In this document: piece by piece, positions 10,165 to 19,258 of the stretch | How the letters are laid out: each line of letters begins with the position of its first letter | Numbering within the stretch: position 1 is the first letter of the stretch | Source of the DNA: Terrilactibacillus laevilacticus | Lineage (GTDB): Bacteria > Bacillota > Bacilli > Bacillales > Sporolactobacillaceae | NCBI RefSeq assembly: GCF_006517395.1 | Contig: NZ_VDCY01000001.1 | Location: 620,001-684,000 of the forward strand | Direction of reading: 5' to 3' | DNA: 64,000 nt | Program-made: the position numbers and the translations under genes | The notes under the pieces: model-generated | Database searches by the model: none | What the model saw: the letters and a program-made list of their open reading frames with translations, nothing else | Told to the model about the DNA's origin: nothing

Positions 10165-10204
10165 AGAGATTTACCAAATGAAAAACTTTCATTAGTAAAT
10201 CTCT
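10165..10204 (-). terminator. Intrinsic terminator of ilvA
   Basis: Ten-base arms AGAGATTTAC and GTAAATCTCT extend inward through AATGAAA/TTTCATT with a wobble and one bulge, giving a long stem. It starts 12 bases downstream of the ilvA stop codon. Confidence 0.7.
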
Positions 10205-10216
10205 TCTGGTTTAATT

Positions 10217-11476
10217 TTAAACTAGTAAATTAAATAACGTAGGATCATTCGTTATTTCCTGATATTTTATACCATGTTCATTCATCCGTTGAATTAAATC
10301 GGTGTAATCTTCTTTGTTCGCTAGTTCTAAGCCTACTAAGGCAGGTCCTGTTTGTTTATTTGTCTTCTTGATGTATTCAAACCGGGCAATATCATCATTC
10401 GGTCCTAGAACATTATCTAAAAACTCTTTTAATGCCCGTGGACGTTGGGGAAAATTAACGATGAAATAATGTTTTAGTCCTTCATATACGAGTGAAAGTT
10501 CCTTGATTTCTTGCATTCTATCAATATCATTGTTACCGCCACTTATCACGCAGACAACCGTTTTTCCTTTAATTTCCTCTTTATAAGAGTCAAGAGCAGC
10601 AATAGGAAGAGCACCTGCAGGTTCTGCGACAATCGCATTTTTTGAATATAAATCGAGTATAGCTGAACATACTTTTCCTTCGGGGACAACAACAATATCA
10701 TCCAGTATATCTTGACATATCTCATACGTTAATTGGCCAGGTTGTTTAACGGCCGCACCATCGACGAACTTATCTATTTTTGGTAATGTTATGACTTTTC
10801 CTTGTTTCATAGATTCATGCATACAGGCAGCCCCTTCTGGTTCTACCCCTATTATTTGAGTCGTTGGGCTAATCCCTTTCATATAGGTTCCCGTGCCTGA
10901 GATTAATCCACCTCCACCGATGGACATAAAGGCATAGTCGATCGGTTGATCAATATCATTTAACACCTCAACCCCAATTGTCCCTTGTCCCGCAATGACA
11001 CCAGGATTATCAAATGGGTGAATAAACGTCATTTGATGTTGCTGACAATAATAGACAGCTTCATGATAGGAACTATCAAATGTATCGCCAACTAAAATAA
11101 CTTCAACAGCAGATCCACCAAAAAAGCGGACTTGATTCACTTTTTGTTTTGGTGTTGTACTAGGCATGAAAATAGCCGCTTTGATGCCTAATTTGTTGCA
11201 TGTATAAGCGACCCCTTGCGCATGATTGCCAGCACTTGCACAAACAACGCCATTTTTATAATCTTCTTCTGATAAGCTTTGGATACAATTGTACGCACCA
11301 CGGATTTTAAAGGATCGAACAACTTGTAAGTCTTCTCTTTTTAAGTAAACATCACATTCATACTTGTCAGATAAAATGGGTTCTCTTTGTAATGGTGTTT
11401 TTATGACCACATCTTTTAATGTATTATGAGCCACTAAGATATCTTCAATTCGAATAAGTTCCTTCACACTTTTCAT
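10217..11476 (-). CDS. ilvA: Threonine dehydratase (threonine ammonia-lyase)
   Basis: Deaminates L-threonine to 2-oxobutanoate, the first committed step to isoleucine, in the cytoplasm. The 419 residues match B. subtilis IlvA (about 422). The PLP-binding lysine lies in SFKIRGAYN (about 57-65) and the phosphate-binding loop is GGGGLISG. The C-terminus (about 335-419) is the ACT-like regulatory domain with PQRPRALKEF. The start is ATG behind AAGGAGA. A promoter is proposed upstream; I looked for a T-box leader and saw none. No other ilv genes are nearby. Confidence 0.93.
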   Translation of the reverse strand: MKSVKELIRIEDILVAHNTLKDVVIKTPLQREPILSDKYECDVYLKREDLQVVRSFKIRGAYNCIQSLSEEDYKNGVVCASAGNHAQGVAYTCNKLGIKAAIFMPSTTPKQKVNQVRFFGGSAVEVILVGDTFDSSYHEAVYYCQQHQMTFIHPFDNPGVIAGQGTIGVEVLNDIDQPIDYAFMSIGGGGLISGTGTYMKGISPTTQIIGVEPEGAACMHESMKQGKVITLPKIDKFVDGAAVKQPGQLTYEICQDILDDIVVVPEGKVCSAILDLYSKNAIVAEPAGALPIAALDSYKEEIKGKTVVCVISGGNNDIDRMQEIKELSLVYEGLKHYFIVNFPQRPRALKEFLDNVLGPNDDIARFEYIKKTNKQTGPALVGLELANKEDYTDLIQRMNEHGIKYQEITNDPTLFNLLV

Positions 11477-11554
11477 CTCTCGTAATTCTCCTTACTCTTC
11501 TCTTTTTCTGCCATAATTAGTCTTTCATTTCTAAATGAATGGTCTTAATAAAAA

Positions 11555-11583
11555 ATTATAACGCTAATTCTAATATTACGTAA
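11555..11583 (-). promoter_or_regulatory. Candidate sigma-A promoter of ilvA
   Basis: On the minus strand TTACGT (11578-11583) is followed after 17 bases by a perfect TATAAT (11555-11560), about 78 bases upstream of the ilvA ATG. The -10 is perfect, the -35 only half-matching. Confidence 0.45.
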
Positions 11584-11812
11584 GTCCTTTTTTATTTGAG
11601 TAACTAAAAATGATGGGCTATATCACGATATCCTCATTTCATAAGGATGCAAAACTAAAAAAAGAAGTTATTGATATGTATGTACAACAGTGTCACCTTA
11701 TGTTCGAATGTCTTATCACCAGATTAAAGAGAAAAATGAATCAATAGAAAAAGAGCTATTGGTTGGTTGACGGAATAAATCATCTAATACTATGAGCGGA
11801 TATTGATCCAAG
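11584..11812. other. Unassigned stretch with decayed coding look
   Basis: A short plus-strand frame (about 11610-11745) reads through roughly 45 codons beginning MMGYITISS, but it has no ribosome binding site and I cannot match it to a family. It may be the relic of a small gene; this is weakly supported. Confidence 0.25.
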
Positions 11813-11846
11813 AAAAAACGATTGTTCATATGAACAATCGTTTTTT
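11813..11846 (-). terminator. Perfect palindromic terminator of the LCP gene
   Basis: A 34-base perfect palindrome (AAAAAACGATTGTTCAT and its reverse complement) ends in T-runs on both strands, so it can work bidirectionally. It is 81 bases downstream of the LCP gene stop; nothing converges from the other side except ilvA's promoter region. Confidence 0.8.
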
Positions 11847-11927
11847 ACTTTAGCCTATATCAATGAATAGGTTTAATTATCATGATTCATTCGTATAAGG
11901 TAACCAGTTTAAACATCGCATCATTGG

Positions 11928-12857
11928 CTAATCATTTAAAAAATCATGCAATGCCTGTTGGTTTTTTTGCTGGTCAATTTGGAGAACCAGTCCACTTTCT
12001 ACAGTTCTAACATTTTCGTATGAATTAGCTACAGGCAACGTTAAGCGTTCAATTTTTGCTGGGTGTTTGAATAAGAAGTCTTTGGCTAATCCCATGCGAT
12101 CCATGTTTCCTATATTTGTTTGGATATAGGGTTCGATGGTGCCAATCAGTTTAGGTGCTTTAAGTACGCCATTTGTACTAATAAGCTCATCCGCCACCGT
12201 TTGTAGGACTTGTTGTTGACGTCTAACACGTCCGAAATCGCCTTCAGCATCGTGTCTAAACCGGGCATATCCAAGTAATTCCTTACCATTCAGTTTTTGC
12301 TCGCCCTCATGTAAAGTCACGCCAATATTTTTACTCATATCTTTTTCTACGTTAATCTTAATACCATTTGGTTCAAGTGTATCAATGATTTTTTCAAATC
12401 CCTTAAAATCAACCATGACGTAATATTGGATATTGATATTAAATTCTTGCTTAAGCGTTTTTCTTAATAATTCAGGACCGCCTAAGTAATAGGCCGTATT
12501 TAATTTATATTCAGAGTACCCAGGTATTGGAACGTACATATCTCGCATTAACGAGACCATCTTGACTTTTCCATTATCAGGATTATATTGAGCTATCATC
12601 ATAGAATCCGTTCGAGACTTGGTTTCTCCTTTTCTTTTATCGATGCCGAGTAAGAGGACATTTACATTCCCATGCTTGTCTTTTTCACCATTAAATTTAA
12701 TGTTTTCCTCTCTTTTTGGTTCGGAAGTTTTTTTTCCATCATGATATTGAGCATAACCATAACCAAAAAAGATTAAGAAAAAAATTAAAATGACGAGTAA
12801 AACAGCATACTTTTTCTTTAACCTTCTTCTTCGTTTGTTTTGTCGTAATTGCTGCAT
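11928..12857 (-). CDS. LytR-CpsA-Psr (LCP) family cell-wall polymer ligase
   Basis: Predicted to transfer wall teichoic acid or another anionic glycopolymer from its undecaprenyl carrier onto peptidoglycan. It has a short basic cytoplasmic tail (RRRRLKKK), one membrane helix (about 18-36) and an extracellular LCP domain. That domain contains NVLLLGIDKR, SRTDSMMIAQ, MRDMYVPIPG, LLGYARFRHDAEGDFGR and VRRQQQVL, which hold the conserved Arg and Asp residues that bind the pyrophosphate lipid. The length of 309 is normal for TagT/TagU/TagV-like proteins; the paralogue cannot be assigned. The start is ATG after AGGGGT. It is monocistronic. Confidence 0.88.
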   Translation of the reverse strand: MQQLRQNKRRRRLKKKYAVLLVILIFFLIFFGYGYAQYHDGKKTSEPKREENIKFNGEKDKHGNVNVLLLGIDKRKGETKSRTDSMMIAQYNPDNGKVKMVSLMRDMYVPIPGYSEYKLNTAYYLGGPELLRKTLKQEFNINIQYYVMVDFKGFEKIIDTLEPNGIKINVEKDMSKNIGVTLHEGEQKLNGKELLGYARFRHDAEGDFGRVRRQQQVLQTVADELISTNGVLKAPKLIGTIEPYIQTNIGNMDRMGLAKDFLFKHPAKIERLTLPVANSYENVRTVESGLVLQIDQQKNQQALHDFLND

Positions 12858-13087
12858 AATAACCCCTATCTTCTGTTTGTTTTATTCCCAACTCGCTAAG
12901 TAAATAAATTCGCCATTCATATCTGATTTTTGTCGTAAAAAATCAGTTGATTCAATTTTATGGTGAAAAATGTCTTTAAATTTGTATAATGAACCAAATC
13001 ATGGTAACTCTTCACTTATCAGGAATAAAATATTTTTTGAGGGACATTCTAACGACATTAGTACAAACTAATCAAGGAGGAGCTCAG

Positions 13088-14293
13088 TTGGAAGATAAGA
13101 AGAAATTAGACCTTGCATCATTGGCTTCTATTCCACTTGTCATGACCTTAGGTAATTCTATGTTGATTCCTGTTTTACCAATGGCACAAAGAGAACTTGA
13201 AATTTCAAAATTTCAGTCTAGCCTCATTATTACGGTCTATTCCGTCGTAGCCATCATTTTTATTCCTGTAGCGGGTTATCTTTCTGATCGCATTGGTCGA
13301 AAAAAAATAATTATTCCGAGTCTATTCATTTCAGGCATTGGTGGATTAATCTCTGGTCTCTGTGCCTGGTTCATCCCACATTCATATTGGTTGATTTTAC
13401 TCGGACGATTCCTACAAGGCATTGGGGCATCCGGTGCCTTCCCTGTCGCAATTCCTACAGTTGGCGACATGTTCAAAAATCAAGATGACGTCAGTAGCGG
13501 ATTAGGTGTTCTTGAAACATCGAATACATTTGGGAAAGTTCTTAGCCCAATATTGGGGGCCTTTTTAGCCAGTTTCATCTGGTACATCCCTCTTCTTGCG
13601 ATCCCTGTTTTGAGTTTCGGGTCCTTATTACTTGTTGCTTTTTTTGTCAAGCCACCAAAAGGCGAAAAGAAAGAGGTTGTTACAGTAAAAAAATTCTTAT
13701 CTAATATTAAAAAGATATTTAAACAGAAATGGAAATGGATCAGTAGTGTTTTTTTGATTGGTGGTATCATCATGCTCATTTTATTTGGAACCTTATTTTA
13801 CCTCTCTGATTTACTTGAAGAGAAAAATCATATTAATGGTATTAAAAAAGGGTTTGTACTTGCTATCCCTCTCTTTTCCCTATCTCTTTGTTCTTTTATT
13901 ACAGGTAAAAAAATTGGTGAAAATAAGGCGTTAATGAAATGGTTAACCTTTGGCGGGATGGTCATATTAATGGCGATGATGATTGTATTGAGCTTTAACC
14001 CTTCCCTTTATTTTTTTATTGGGTCCCTTTTTATTGCTGGTATTGGCATCGGTTTAACGCTTCCGAGTCTTGATGCTTTTATTACTGAAGGCATCGAAGA
14101 AGAGAACCGGGGAACCTTCACTTGCTTATATAGTAGTATGCGTTTTATTGGAGTAGCCTTTGGCCCCCCTCTTTTCGCCTTTTTAATGACGTACCCTATA
14201 AGATTAATGTTTTGGTTAAGTGCTTTATTAGCCCTTTTAGCCATTATTGTAACGTTGTTTTTTATTAGACCCAATCAAGTAAATACGAAATAA
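13088..14293 (+). CDS. MFS drug/metabolite exporter (DHA1 type)
   Basis: A 401-residue, twelve-helix major facilitator protein with the motif-A loop GYLSDRIGRKK between helices 2 and 3 and the motif-C region GASGAFPVAIPT. I place the start at TTG 13088-13090 because AAGGAGG lies seven bases upstream; the longer in-frame upstream extension has no family-like sequence. It closely resembles the minus-strand exporter at 40588-41871 (both begin [14 protein letters not shown]), so the two are paralogues. The substrate is unknown; families of this kind export drugs or siderophores using the proton gradient. Confidence 0.85.
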   Translation: MEDKKKLDLASLASIPLVMTLGNSMLIPVLPMAQRELEISKFQSSLIITVYSVVAIIFIPVAGYLSDRIGRKKIIIPSLFISGIGGLISGLCAWFIPHSYWLILLGRFLQGIGASGAFPVAIPTVGDMFKNQDDVSSGLGVLETSNTFGKVLSPILGAFLASFIWYIPLLAIPVLSFGSLLLVAFFVKPPKGEKKEVVTVKKFLSNIKKIFKQKWKWISSVFLIGGIIMLILFGTLFYLSDLLEEKNHINGIKKGFVLAIPLFSLSLCSFITGKKIGENKALMKWLTFGGMVILMAMMIVLSFNPSLYFFIGSLFIAGIGIGLTLPSLDAFITEGIEEENRGTFTCLYSSMRFIGVAFGPPLFAFLMTYPIRLMFWLSALLALLAIIVTLFFIRPNQVNTK

Positions 14294-14368
14294 GTGACTG
14301 AAATGGAAGGTGCAGTCATTCGGGCAACCCCATATTTTATAACTGTTAGATACTACTTTTCATATAAG

Positions 14369-14587
14369 AGGTTGTTCAAAAAGTCACCAAATGATAAGCT
14401 GCGAATCTCGGGGCCCGCTCGTTTATTCCGGTCCTCATGTATCGGATACAAGAGGATCGCTGGCTAAAATCGCTCACGTCCTGTGGCTGGCGCCTGAAGC
14501 TACCACATCCTGCGGAATGACGGTCCTAAGGAACAGCGCCGCTATTCTCCTTCTTGCTTCTAATTTGTCACCTTTTTGAACACGCAC
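14369..14587. repeat. MITE-like structured repeat R2
   Basis: About 219 bp with imperfect terminal inverted repeats (TGTTCAAAAAGTCAC at the left, its near reverse complement at the right) and a possible TATAAG direct repeat at both flanks (14363-14368 and 14588-14593). It carries no transposase. The interior contains GCTGGCTAAAA, ACGTCCTGTGGC and CACATCCTG, blocks shared in order with the R1 repeats. It fills the space between the convergent MFS and PhzF genes. Confidence 0.7.
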
Positions 14588-14603
14588 TATAAGTCTGAGA
14601 AGT

Positions 14604-15539
14604 TTAGTTTTGCTTTTGGATCTTTCCTTGAATTAGACCTTGATCGATCTCTTCTTGATCGATCTCCACTTTATTTACGTAGACGGCTGTTCCTGTGATG
14701 GTAACAATAGGTTTTTCATCTTCATACTGAATTTGGACGACCACCTCTCCCCGCTTACCCATTTCTTGGCCTTGTTCAATGACTAATTTTTTACTTTTTT
14801 CAGGATGGATATAAGTTAAATAATAGGCTCCCATAACGCCAGAAGCTGTCCCTGTTACGGGATCTTCTTTGGTTCCCGAGTACGGTGACGAGAAGTGTCT
14901 AGCGTGCATGTTACAATCATGACTATACGTTTCCAAACAAAATGGATGAATCGATACCTTTGGCATGTCTTGAAGTATGAAAGGAAAATGCGTATTTTTA
15001 GGATTCATTCTTTTAAATACTTCAAGTCGTTTAATAGGGACTAAGAGTGTCCATGTACCCGTGCTCCCATAAACAATGGGTAAAGATGAATCAATATCAT
15101 CATTTGTTATATCGAGTGACCTTGCTAAAGATTTAATGGATCCTCGAAATGGTTTAAATTCAGGCGGTCGTTGATGCATGGTTACTTGAAGCTGACCAAT
15201 ACGATTTCGTTGTATTTTAATAGGCAACACTCCCGCTTTCGTTTCGATTAAGACTTCCTTTTTATGATCAATAATTTTTTTTGAATAAAGCGCATAAACC
15301 ATTGCAATGGTGGCATGCCCACAAAGGTCAACCTCATGACCTGGTGTAAAATACCTTATTTTAAAATCAGCAACTTTTGAAGGAAGGAAGAATGCTGTCT
15401 CGTTGTATCTAACGTATGTTGCGATATTTTGCATTTCAGTCTCACTAAGATTAGCTGTTGTAATCACAATACCTGCTGGATTACCTCTATTTGGTATATG
15501 ACTAAATGCGTCATAGTGGTAAATGGTTATTTTCTTCAA
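14604..15539 (-). CDS. PhzF family isomerase/epimerase-like protein
   Basis: 311 residues with the two-lobed PhzF fold. RYNETAFFLP carries the catalytic Glu, DLCGHATIAM is the first-lobe motif and EDPVTGTASGVMGAY the second-lobe signature. Family members catalyse a suprafacial hydrogen shift in phenazine synthesis or have undefined metabolic roles; no phenazine genes are here, so the substrate is open. The start is TTG 15537-15539 with AAGGGGT eight bases upstream. It is a single gene ending next to the R2 repeat, with no terminator of its own seen. Confidence 0.85.
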   Translation of the reverse strand: MKKITIYHYDAFSHIPNRGNPAGIVITTANLSETEMQNIATYVRYNETAFFLPSKVADFKIRYFTPGHEVDLCGHATIAMVYALYSKKIIDHKKEVLIETKAGVLPIKIQRNRIGQLQVTMHQRPPEFKPFRGSIKSLARSLDITNDDIDSSLPIVYGSTGTWTLLVPIKRLEVFKRMNPKNTHFPFILQDMPKVSIHPFCLETYSHDCNMHARHFSSPYSGTKEDPVTGTASGVMGAYYLTYIHPEKSKKLVIEQGQEMGKRGEVVVQIQYEDEKPIVTITGTAVYVNKVEIDQEEIDQGLIQGKIQKQN

Positions 15540-15554
15540 CGTATTCTACCCCTT

Positions 15555-15866
15555 TATATAAATAAGACATGATTCTTTCAAGTATGTTCTTTATACTATT
15601 CTCTAACAAGCCATGAATGAAACAATTTTAAACGTGATTAAATAGATTTACCTACGACTATAGACCCATATATTTTGACGCTTATTCTTGAAAAATGAAG
15701 AAACTGTAGGTAGGTTCCATAGTCTAAAAATCTTTCTACACCTTAATACTTTTAGTCTAAGATAATAACTTTGCAAAAAACTCATCACTAATAGAAAATT
15801 AAACATCCTCTTTTACTATCAGATTCTCGTTTCCTTTTTCTTGCATTCCTATTTGCTATCTAAACA
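15555..15866. other. Intergenic region between divergent genes, no gene seen
   Basis: It holds the promoters of the PhzF gene (minus) and ykpA (plus). ACCTAC near 15653 and GTAGGT near 15706 are complementary but far apart. No T-box, riboswitch or ORF is recognised. Confidence 0.4.
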
Positions 15867-15875
15867 TGGTATAAT
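15867..15875 (+). promoter_or_regulatory. Extended -10 promoter of ykpA
   Basis: TGGTATAAT (perfect -10 with the TGn extension) lies 33 bases upstream of the TTG start. No good -35 at 16-18 bases is seen, which is usual for extended -10 promoters. Confidence 0.5.
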
Positions 15876-15908
15876 AAACGGAAATCACTTTTTTGGAGGA
15901 ACTGCATA

Positions 15909-17525
15909 TTGATTACAGTAAATAATGTTGGGTTGCGTTATGGCGATCATAAGCTCTTTGAAGAGATCACCATTAAATTTAATCCAGGCAACTGTTACGG
16001 CCTCATAGGGGCCAACGGTGCTGGAAAATCAACGTTTTTAAAAATATTATCAGGAGAAATTGAACCTCAAACAGGCGATGTTCACATGACTCCAGGCGAG
16101 AGACTCGCTTTCTTAAAACAAGACCACTTCCAATATGAAGAACAGGTTGTTCTTGATGTTGTTATTATGGGCCATACAAGATTATATGAAGTCATGCAAG
16201 AAAAGAACGCCATTTACATGAAGCCTGATTTTTCAGATGAAGACGGTATGAGAGCCGCGGAACTTGAAGGAGAATTTGGTGAATTGAACGGATGGGAAGC
16301 AGAATCAGAAGCTGCCGTTCTATTAAATGGTTTAGGTATTTCTGAAGACCTTCATTCTAAAAAAATGAATGAATTAACTGGTTCTGAAAAAGTAAAAGTC
16401 CTCTTAGCACAAGCTCTATTTGGTAAACCAGATATTCTTCTATTAGATGAACCGACGAACCATTTAGATAGTCGTGCGATTCAATGGTTAGAAGAGTTTT
16501 TAATTAACTTTGAAAACACGGTTATCGTTGTCTCTCACGACCGTTATTTCTTAAATAAAATCTGTACACATATTGCTGATCTGGATTTTGGTAAAATTCA
16601 AATTTATGTTGGTAACTATGATTTCTGGTATGAATCAAGTAAATTGGCACAAAAAATGATGCAGGAATCAAATAAGAAAAAAGAAGAAAAAATCAAAGAA
16701 CTTCAAGCCTTTGTTGCTCGGTTCAGTGCAAACGCATCAAAATCCAAACAAGCCACTTCACGTAAGAAGTTACTTGATAAAATTACTCTCGATGATATTC
16801 AGCCTTCTTCACGACGGTACCCTTTTATCCATTTCAAACCCGAACGAGAGATAGGAAATGATGTCCTCTTCGTTGAAGGTTTAACGAAAACAATTGACGG
16901 TGTTAAAGTTCTTGATAATCTTCATTTCACTCTTGGCCGTGAAGATAAAGTTGCCTTTGTAGGTCCTAATGAACTTGCCATTACGACTCTATTTAAAATC
17001 TTAGCGGGAGAACTTGAACCAGACAGCGGCTCATTTAAATGGGGCGTCACGACAAAGCAGTCTTACTTCCCAAAAGACAACAACGCTTACTTTGAAAATA
17101 GTGATCTAACATTAGTCGATTGGCTAAGACAGTATTCGCCTGATGATCAAAGTGAAAGCTTCTTAAGAGGATTCCTAGGTCGTATGCTATTCTCCGGCGA
17201 AGAAGCACTCAAAAAAGCGAAAGTCCTTTCTGGTGGTGAAAAAGTTCGCTGCATGCTCTCAAAAATGATGTTATCTGGTGCTAACGTATTAATGCTTGAT
17301 GAACCAACGAACCACTTAGATCTCGAATCCATTACAGCTCTGAACGAAGGGCTAATCAACTATAAAGGTGTCCTTCTTTTTGCATCACATGACCATCAAT
17401 TTGTCCAATCGATGGCAACTAGGATCATGGAAATCACACCTCAAGGGTTGATTGATAAAGAATGCTCCTATGACGAGTATTTGGAAGATGCTGAATTACA
17501 AGAAAAAGTTAATAGCATGTATTAA
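15909..17525 (+). CDS. ykpA: ABC-F family ATPase YkpA
   Basis: A cytosolic translation-factor-like ABC-F ATPase with two nucleotide-binding domains, no membrane segments and a charged linker (about 235-300). The first domain has an intact Walker A (GANGAGKST) and Walker B (ILLLDEPTNHLD). The second has LSGGEKVR and VLMLDEPTNHLD, but its Walker A reads GPNELAITT, with the invariant Lys replaced by Ile. The overall sequence and length of 538 fit B. subtilis YkpA (about 540). The start is TTG behind GGAGGA. The gene is monocistronic, with its own promoter and terminator. ABC-F proteins act on the ribosome E site; YkpA's exact task is not established. Confidence 0.9.
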   Translation: MITVNNVGLRYGDHKLFEEITIKFNPGNCYGLIGANGAGKSTFLKILSGEIEPQTGDVHMTPGERLAFLKQDHFQYEEQVVLDVVIMGHTRLYEVMQEKNAIYMKPDFSDEDGMRAAELEGEFGELNGWEAESEAAVLLNGLGISEDLHSKKMNELTGSEKVKVLLAQALFGKPDILLLDEPTNHLDSRAIQWLEEFLINFENTVIVVSHDRYFLNKICTHIADLDFGKIQIYVGNYDFWYESSKLAQKMMQESNKKKEEKIKELQAFVARFSANASKSKQATSRKKLLDKITLDDIQPSSRRYPFIHFKPEREIGNDVLFVEGLTKTIDGVKVLDNLHFTLGREDKVAFVGPNELAITTLFKILAGELEPDSGSFKWGVTTKQSYFPKDNNAYFENSDLTLVDWLRQYSPDDQSESFLRGFLGRMLFSGEEALKKAKVLSGGEKVRCMLSKMMLSGANVLMLDEPTNHLDLESITALNEGLINYKGVLLFASHDHQFVQSMATRIMEITPQGLIDKECSYDEYLEDAELQEKVNSMY

Positions 17526-17530
17526 TTCTA

Positions 17531-17567
17531 AAACCATGACTATGTGTGAACCCGATAGTCATGGTTT
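17531..17567 (+). terminator. Intrinsic terminator of ykpA
   Basis: Thirteen-base arms AAACCATGACTAT (17531-17543) and ATAGTCATGGTTT (17555-17567) are followed by a T-run, six bases after the stop. Confidence 0.85.
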
Positions 17568-17780
17568 TTTTGCACTTTTCACTCACACTCTATTAGATTT
17601 TGGGTTAATTGATCGTTTTCGTTCGCCAATAAAGTTTTACTCTTCATAGTTTAGGATATCGTCAAGTTTTATAGGGTATACAACCCTTAATCTAAAAGCT
17701 TTGACTCTCACCTTCTTCTTTTCATGTCTTGTTTATAGGATCGACCTCCTCCCTTTTTCTATTAAAAAAATCTATTTTCT

Positions 17781-17810
17781 ATCATATTCCATAAGCATCA
17801 TTCATAGGTT
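17781..17810 (+). promoter_or_regulatory. Sigma-E-type promoter of spoIIP
   Basis: ATCATATT (17781-17788), a 14-base gap and CATAGGTT (17803-17810) resemble the Bacillus sigma-E consensus (GTCATATT, 14 bases, CATACAnT), with 7/8 and about 5/8 matches. It ends 35 bases upstream of the spoIIP ATG. This fits mother-cell expression of spoIIP in engulfing sporangia. Confidence 0.5.
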
Positions 17811-17845
17811 TATAGAGACAAGGATCAGATAGGAGGACAAACCAC

Positions 17846-18997
17846 ATGAATTCACGATCCAACAAAGATCAGCAACCTTTCTTTACCCAGCTTTTATACA
17901 AATGTATTATTTTGTTTCTAACCATCTATGGTTTTATTCTTATTCTGGTTCTAAATCACACACATATAGGGGTTGTGGACTCTTATTTAAACAATATGAC
18001 GATTCATTCAAAAACGCTTTTCTTTGAGACGTTTGGAAATGAAAATGCAAATTTCAAACAAGTTGTATCTAAAGACGACGAACCCGTTAATGTTTATAAT
18101 TTATTACTTCAAAGCATAACAAATATAAAATTTAATGATATTCGTAGTCTTATGGGCTCAGAGATACCTGGATTTTCCTCTTATAATGCTAAAATCTTTG
18201 TAGCTGGTAAAGGGGTGAATTACACAAATCTACCTGAAGAATCTCCACCGCCACCAAAGAATAGTCTACCGGATACGGATAACGAAAATAATGATAAAAA
18301 TGAAAATAGTCATAACCAAGACAATCAACAAAATAATCCATCAAACCCGATAAGGAAAAAAGTCGTGTTCTTATACCACACACACAGCTGGGAGTCCTAT
18401 TTACCGGCATTAAATAAAAAGTCAAATCCAAATGATGCTGTTAGCAATGATCCGTCAAAAGATGTTCTACGAATCGGTAAAGACATCCAAGATTCTCTTG
18501 CTAAAAAAGGCATTGGTTCGATTCACGACACGACAGATAAAAATAAACTATTAAAACAAAACGGCTGGAATTATAACCAAGCTTACCAATTTTCACGAAG
18601 TATTGTACAGGGTGCAATGAAAAAAGATAAAGACCTGAACTATTTGATTGACATTCATCGAGATTCTTCAGGACGCAAATTAACAACGACAACAATTAAA
18701 AATCAAACATATGCTCGAATTGCGATTATCATTGGAGAAGCAAATCCAAATTACTCAGCTAATCTATACTTTGCCAAACAGATTCATAAAGAACTCGATA
18801 AAAAATACCCAGGATTGAGTCGTGGTATTATCGGGAAAAGTAAATTGGAAGGAAACGGTGTTTATAATCAGGATCTTTCGAAAAACGCCATACTCATTGA
18901 AGTTGGTGGTGTTCAAAATACACTTGATGAACTCGATCGATCAGCAAATGCCTTTTCTGAAGCTTTGACGGAAGTCATCAACTCGACAGATAAATAG
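17846..18997 (+). CDS. spoIIP: Stage II sporulation protein P
   Basis: A cell-wall hydrolase of the SpoIID-SpoIIM-SpoIIP engulfment machine that cleaves peptidoglycan cross-links (amidase/endopeptidase) at the septum. It has one N-terminal membrane helix (about 20-40), an Asn/Asp-rich linker (about 135-165) and the amidase domain. That domain shows FLYHTHSWESY, LIDIHRDSSGR and LIEVGGVQNT, which supply the metal-binding His and Glu residues. Length is 383 against about 401 in B. subtilis. The start is ATG after AGGAGG. In B. subtilis spoIIP follows gpr; here it stands alone, so it may be the main copy or a paralogue. Confidence 0.88.
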   Translation: MNSRSNKDQQPFFTQLLYKCIILFLTIYGFILILVLNHTHIGVVDSYLNNMTIHSKTLFFETFGNENANFKQVVSKDDEPVNVYNLLLQSITNIKFNDIRSLMGSEIPGFSSYNAKIFVAGKGVNYTNLPEESPPPPKNSLPDTDNENNDKNENSHNQDNQQNNPSNPIRKKVVFLYHTHSWESYLPALNKKSNPNDAVSNDPSKDVLRIGKDIQDSLAKKGIGSIHDTTDKNKLLKQNGWNYNQAYQFSRSIVQGAMKKDKDLNYLIDIHRDSSGRKLTTTTIKNQTYARIAIIIGEANPNYSANLYFAKQIHKELDKKYPGLSRGIIGKSKLEGNGVYNQDLSKNAILIEVGGVQNTLDELDRSANAFSEALTEVINSTDK

Positions 18998-19004
18998 ATT
19001 GAAT

Positions 19005-19050
19005 AAGGGGCCTTATCTTTACATTATTTTAACGATTCATAAGGCCTTTT
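19005..19050 (+). terminator. Intrinsic terminator of spoIIP
   Basis: GGCCTTAT (19009-19016) pairs with ATAAGGCC (19039-19046), extended by G-U pairs and followed by TTTTTA. Confidence 0.65.
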
Positions 19051-19258
19051 TATTTTTTCACCGTTTTTCAAAACTTATCCAGTCTCTCCAAGTTGTGAGT
19101 AGTCCATTTTTCTGATTTATGTTAAAATGAAAAAAGAATATAAATTTTTAGTAGCAGGTCATAATATTAAGTAATATAATATAACTATAGAAATATATTT
19201 ACTATAGGCACAGTTGTGATTCTGTGAACATCATAATCTTTTTATAAGGAGACAGAAT

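Noticed and set aside
9914-10192. 92-residue ORF as an intact gene
   Set aside because: Its first third is the ilvA terminator stem, and the GNAT match changes frame, so it is a pseudogene fragment.
11477-11620. Possible T-box leader before ilvA
   Set aside because: No AGGGTGGNACCGCG-like T-box sequence or specifier-loop arrangement is present; only a plain promoter is seen.
14391-14579. 62-codon ORF
   Set aside because: It lies completely inside the R2 repeat, has no ribosome binding site and no protein-like composition.
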